From NCBI GenBank assembly GCA_938034715.1, contig CALHMM010000083.1, forward strand, positions 1 through 12,189: a stretch of DNA of 12,189 bases, written 5' to 3'. A program made the position numbers and the translations under genes. Source of the DNA: Minisyncoccota bacterium. GTDB lineage: Bacteria > Patescibacteriota > Minisyncoccia > Moranbacterales > GCA-2747515. This document shows positions 9,313 through 12,189 of the stretch, one piece after another. The notes below the pieces were generated by a model. That model saw nothing but the letters and a program-made list of their open reading frames with translations. It ran no database searches and was not told where the DNA came from. The stretch's first letter is position 1; every line of letters starts with the position of its first letter.

Positions 9313-9978
9313 ATGAAATTAATATTAGGAATATCAAGTGGGGTATTACTTGTTTGCTTGTTCGCCCTAGGGGCTTTCTTTTTTTTGCAAAACAGCAAGA
9401 AGAATTCCATCGGTAGTATGATCAAAGATAAAGACCTGGAAACATGCATGCCACTAGACACTGTAGCGCTTCAGGAGAAAGTCAGCGCACGGATAGCACA
9501 GTTTGAGAATGATCCAGAAAGTTTCCTAGGAAATCTAGATGACGATGCTTCTATGCGTGATATGCTCAACAAGGAGATCATGGACAACTTTGATGGACAG
9601 ACAAAGTATTGTCTCAGTGAACAACAGGTTCTTACACATACATACGGACCACTCATAGAGATCGTCGAAAACTCTCTCAAGAGTGCACGGTCGAAGGCTC
9701 AGCTAGCATCCATGAAGGCATCGATGTCATCTACAGCTCCTGCAGTGATTCTCTGCATCGATGACGGAGAATTCGTAAATGAGCCTAGTGAGGGCAGGCC
9801 AATTTGCGGTACAGGAGAAAATTATGGACCATGGCCAAATCTCTCTGATATGGGTGGCTCGTGGGGTGGTTGCGAAATGACTGTTGATAGGGAGAATTTT
9901 ACATTTGAGTACTGCGCTACGCTGCCAACAGGCATCGCCAAATGTACAACCGATGGCTGCGCATTTCCTCAGCAGTAA
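9313..9978 (+). CDS. Membrane-anchored cysteine-rich protein with pilin-head-like C-terminal half
   Basis: 221 residues. Residues 3-26 form one hydrophobic segment after MK, a signal anchor or signal peptide, followed by a KK pair, so the remainder is probably outside the membrane. Residues 38-115 are acidic and probably helical. From 113 the sequence PLIEIVENSLKSARSKAQ, then ASMKASMSSTAPAVILC (132-148) and paired cysteines (148, 165, 187, 201, 211, 216) recalls heads of type IV pilin-like proteins of CPR bacteria, where SARxKAxxA follows the hydrophobic helix and is followed by a Cys-containing domain. Here the prepilin cleavage motif and the hydrophobic helix before SARSKA are missing, so it is not an ordinary pilin. 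Function unknown; a pilus-associated or surface protein is my inference. The start lacks a Shine-Dalgarno (A-rich leader). A terminator follows 26 nt after the stop. Confidence 0.75.
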   Translation: MKLILGISSGVLLVCLFALGAFFFLQNSKKNSIGSMIKDKDLETCMPLDTVALQEKVSARIAQFENDPESFLGNLDDDASMRDMLNKEIMDNFDGQTKYCLSEQQVLTHTYGPLIEIVENSLKSARSKAQLASMKASMSSTAPAVILCIDDGEFVNEPSEGRPICGTGENYGPWPNLSDMGGSWGGCEMTVDRENFTFEYCATLPTGIAKCTTDGCAFPQQ

Positions 9979-10004
9979 AAGTCCACAACGATAATTTTGC
10001 ATGA

Positions 10005-10035
10005 CCCGTTGCGTAAGCGACGGGCTTTACTTTCT
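10005..10035 (+). terminator. Rho-independent terminator after the pilin-like gene
   Basis: CCCGTTGC (10005-10012) pairs with GCGACGGG (10017-10024) around a GTAA loop, with one wobble, followed by the T-rich CTTTACTTTCT. Confidence 0.7.
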
Positions 10036-10104
10036 CAGAATTTTTAACTATCTGCCAATCTCCGACGCAAAGCGCGATGTCATAATTCACATTGAAGTGT
10101 AAAG

Positions 10105-10133
10105 TTTACTTTACATCGCTCTCTTTGTATGAT
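10105..10133 (+). promoter_or_regulatory. Sigma-70-type promoter for the small three-helix membrane protein
   Basis: TTTACT (10105-10110) and TATGAT (10128-10133) are separated by 17 bp. The predicted start near 10140 gives a leader of about 40 nt before the ATG at 10179. Confidence 0.55.
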
Positions 10134-10178
10134 ACAGTGGAACTTCATCGTTCTTTTTCTATATCAGCGAGGTGTTAC

Positions 10179-10553
10179 ATGTTCGAAGCGACTCTTCGCG
10201 TATCTCCACTACTAAAAAAACATAAAAATATATTACTGGTCGTAACGATCTGCCTGATGTGCATGATAGGTTACTATCAGTGGGATATGATTTGGGTTTC
10301 TGCAAACCATTGGCACTCGTACCTGGTAAATGCATACCCGCGAGGAACTATTATTTTTGAAGTTTTGATCGTTGGATTTACAGTCGGGACATTCTTGGCG
10401 CAATGGCTGACTTGGCTACACGCAAGTCGAACTGGAGATTTCAGACCGTTTGGTGTAGCTTGTATAGTAGCCTTTTTTTATCCGCAGTTTTTGGGTGTGG
10501 CTATTTCGTTCCTTATAATAAAAATCAGACTTTCTCAATGGGGTGTTGTGTAA
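10179..10553 (+). CDS. Small membrane protein with three predicted helices
   Basis: 124 residues. Hydrophobic helices at about 18-37, 57-81 and 92-116; the N-terminus (LKKHK) and the loop after helix 2 (HASRTGDFR) are basic, so the N-terminus and the second loop probably face the cytoplasm. No family is recognised. The start is chosen because GAGG (10169-10172) precedes the ATG by 6 nt and the open frame upstream begins only with TTG inside the promoter region. An opposite-strand and a second-frame open stretch here are shadows. It has its own promoter and stands between terminators, so it is probably monocistronic. Confidence 0.7.
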   Translation: MFEATLRVSPLLKKHKNILLVVTICLMCMIGYYQWDMIWVSANHWHSYLVNAYPRGTIIFEVLIVGFTVGTFLAQWLTWLHASRTGDFRPFGVACIVAFFYPQFLGVAISFLIIKIRLSQWGVV

Positions 10554-10574
10554 AAACGCAGCCCTGTTTTTTTT
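10552..10574 (+). terminator. Weak terminator candidate
   Basis: AAAAACGCAG and CTGTTTTTTTT flank only two or three bases, so the stem must open at the tip. The eight-T tract (10567-10574) right after a stop codon is the main support. Confidence 0.35.
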
Positions 10575-10597
10575 GGACAAATACCCAGACTCTTTCA

Positions 10598-10606
10598 TGT
10601 TATAAT
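10598..10606 (+). promoter_or_regulatory. Extended -10 promoter for the secreted protein gene
   Basis: Consensus TG-T-TATAAT (10599-10606) stands 27 bp before the ATG at 10634, giving a leader of about 20 nt. No strong -35 is seen at 17 bp. Confidence 0.6.
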
Positions 10607-10633
10607 TAATGCAATTAAAATTAGTGTACCATC

Positions 10634-12189
10634 ATGAATAAACTATTTGCATTCGTACTTCTCGCTGGTCTCTTTTTCCTTAACTCTAGTGTTCAAGCTG
10701 AAAGCGCTTGGGAGGCAAATATTGCCAGTCAAGAGACATTTAAACATGCTATCTACAATGGGCTCAGTGATAACGTGCTCACACACCACGAAGGTGTGAC
10801 GACATTTGTCTATCGAGATAATGATGCTAGCACCCCTACGGTAATTCAAGATACAGGGGATGGCAATTGGGTGGAGCTTCCAAGTCCTCGTGAATCATCC
10901 AACTATACAGAGATGACACTTGTTACGGATAGTCAGGGCACACTTCATCTCGTATATTTATTACGAGCAGAGAATGCGACAAGCGAACAATCAGGACCAT
11001 ATTATATCAATGTTAACAGATATTCTAATGGGAATTGGGTTCCTCTGGGAGGTCTAGGTTTCATTTTGCCATTCACTACATCAGGCAGCCCAACGCTAGC
11101 CTTTGACAATAGCGACACTCCGTACTTGGCTTATATAGAGCCAGACTCAGGGCGTTTGAATGTAATAGCATTTAGAGGGGTTAATTGGGAAGTGGTTGGA
11201 ACCCCAAATTTCACAGCCGGAGGTGTACGTGACCCAGAACTAGCATTTGATAGTGCAAACATACCGTATCTGGCGTATATAAACGGTGGAGCAAATACGA
11301 CAATGTCTGTGCAGAGGTTTACAGATGGCCAGTGGTCTGCACCAGAAACATACGCGGATAACAAAAAAATCAACAACATCGCGCCAATTTCCTTCGGCAG
11401 CGATGATGCTCTATACATTGCCCGGCGAAGCACCCAGTCATATTTTGTAGATGAAGTATTCTCTTATGATAGTGGCGTATATTTGCTCAAATACGATGGA
11501 GAATTCAGTGAAGAGATGAAGGTAGAAAGCTTTGGTGTGCCACAGATCAGTGCAGATCGCTATGAGAGTGTGACGCTTGCTCTCGATAAAAATGATATAC
11601 CCTATATGGCCTTTGGCTCATCCAATCGCACGACATCTGTCTTGCGACACGTTGCAGGCGAGATCGAGTACCTAGGAGAAAAAAACGGTATTGCAAATGA
11701 CTCAGAGTTTGCACCACTTACACTGGATAATCGTGGATACCCAATAGTGGCCACAGTTGCGTACTCTGATGAGATCAACTCACCAGCAAATGTAGTCATA
11801 CACAGCTTCTTCTCAGAGGGTGATCTCTGTCGATTTTACAGCCCTACCTTCCGTGGCCATTTCTATACAGCGAGCCCACAGGAGTGCATTGCAGTACGTC
11901 TCAATTCCGACTGGAACTACGAAGGTGTAGCATATGAGGTCTTAGACCTGCAACATCCAGATGCCGCTCCAGTCTACAGATTCTGGAGCAACAATTTTAA
12001 GCATCACTTCTTCACCACAAGTCTCGCTGAGAAAGATGCGATCATTGCAAGTGATCCAAATTGGGCATATGAAGGAATAGCCTACGGCGTGTACGGATTC
12101 GAGCAAGATGACACCTCTGCAGTTTATCGTTTCTACAGCCCAGTCTTCAAAGGACATTTCTACACAACATCACTGCAAGAAAAGGAGCA
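10634..12189 (+). CDS. Secreted beta-propeller-like protein with DUF5648-type repeats, 3' end cut by the window
   Basis: At least 518 residues, open to the window edge. Residues 1-22 are a signal peptide (MNKLFAFVLLAGLFFL core, VQA cleavage site). Residues about 40-395 contain repeats with a recurring L-x-[FL]-D...PY-[LM]-A core: at 155 (AFDNSDTPYLAY), 203 (AFDSANIPYLAY), 315 (ALDKNDIPYMAF) and a variant at 362 (TLDNRGYPIVA). These are spaced about 48 residues, as in beta-propeller blades, with weaker copies near 96 and 255. From 398 come repeats of about 50 residues: RFYSPTFRGHFYTAS...WNYEGVAY, RFWSNNFKHHFFTTS...WAYEGIAY, and RFYSPVFKGHFYTTS, cut off. This matches the DUF5648 repeat known from many secreted bacterial proteins. 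Likely exported or surface-exposed, perhaps for binding; no catalytic residues recognised. No clear Shine-Dalgarno precedes the ATG. Confidence 0.85.
   Translation, partial: MNKLFAFVLLAGLFFLNSSVQAESAWEANIASQETFKHAIYNGLSDNVLTHHEGVTTFVYRDNDASTPTVIQDTGDGNWVELPSPRESSNYTEMTLVTDSQGTLHLVYLLRAENATSEQSGPYYINVNRYSNGNWVPLGGLGFILPFTTSGSPTLAFDNSDTPYLAYIEPDSGRLNVIAFRGVNWEVVGTPNFTAGGVRDPELAFDSANIPYLAYINGGANTTMSVQRFTDGQWSAPETYADNKKINNIAPISFGSDDALYIARRSTQSYFVDEVFSYDSGVYLLKYDGEFSEEMKVESFGVPQISADRYESVTLALDKNDIPYMAFGSSNRTTSVLRHVAGEIEYLGEKNGIANDSEFAPLTLDNRGYPIVATVAYSDEINSPANVVIHSFFSEGDLCRFYSPTFRGHFYTASPQECIAVRLNSDWNYEGVAYEVLDLQHPDAAPVYRFWSNNFKHHFFTTSLAEKDAIIASDPNWAYEGIAYGVYGFEQDDTSAVYRFYSPVFKGHFYTTSLQEKE

Noticed and set aside
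10092..10178. N-terminal extension of the three-helix membrane protein from a TTG
   Set aside because: The TTG precedes the promoter -35 box, whereas the ATG at 10179 has a GAGG at proper spacing.

Overview
The window is AT-rich bacterial DNA built around a complete, plus-strand rRNA operon (16S about 2284-3771, 23S about 4488-7637, 5S about 7937-8052). The 16S is short (about 1.49 kb). It departs from textbook bacteria at several near-universal positions: GUA instead of GCC in the 530-loop pseudoknot, altered 515F and 1492R primer sites, and an altered stretch around E. coli 1070-1100. This pattern fits a member of the Candidate Phyla Radiation (Patescibacteria). That assignment is an inference from memory of 16S signatures, and I cannot name the phylum. 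Stop codons are TAA, TAG and one TGA, so there is no sign of UGA recoding.

Left part (1-2283): a terminator that probably closes a gene outside the window; a minus-strand, promoter-to-terminator non-coding RNA candidate of about 170-200 nt whose ends pair with each other (97-295); a weaker small-RNA candidate (502-596); a minus-strand gene for a polytopic membrane protein resembling membrane-bound metal-dependent hydrolases (656-1228); a plus-strand promoter followed about 190 nt later by a 20-bp hairpin and T-rich tail (1365-1595); further hairpins; and a 72-residue membrane protein (1932-2150) whose stop codon lies in a perfect 12-bp hairpin.

rRNA operon: the 16S-23S spacer is about 716 nt and contains no tRNA. 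A 24-nt processing stem brackets the 23S. The 23S carries an insertion of about 244 nt at helix 79, next to the L1 stalk. Its ends pair with each other, so it looks like an rRNA expansion segment or a processed intervening sequence and not a self-splicing intron. The 5S is followed by a T7 tract.

Right part (8067-12189), all plus strand and apparently separately transcribed: a three-part Fic/Doc-domain protein with a near-perfect internal Shine-Dalgarno exactly in front of its Doc domain; a membrane-anchored cysteine-rich protein whose C-terminal half resembles a CPR pilin head; a small three-helix membrane protein; and a secreted beta-propeller-like protein ending in DUF5648-type repeats, cut by the window edge. 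The last three are surface or envelope proteins. No antitoxin gene is visible beside the Doc-type protein. The window contains no mobile element, CRISPR array or tRNA that I can support.
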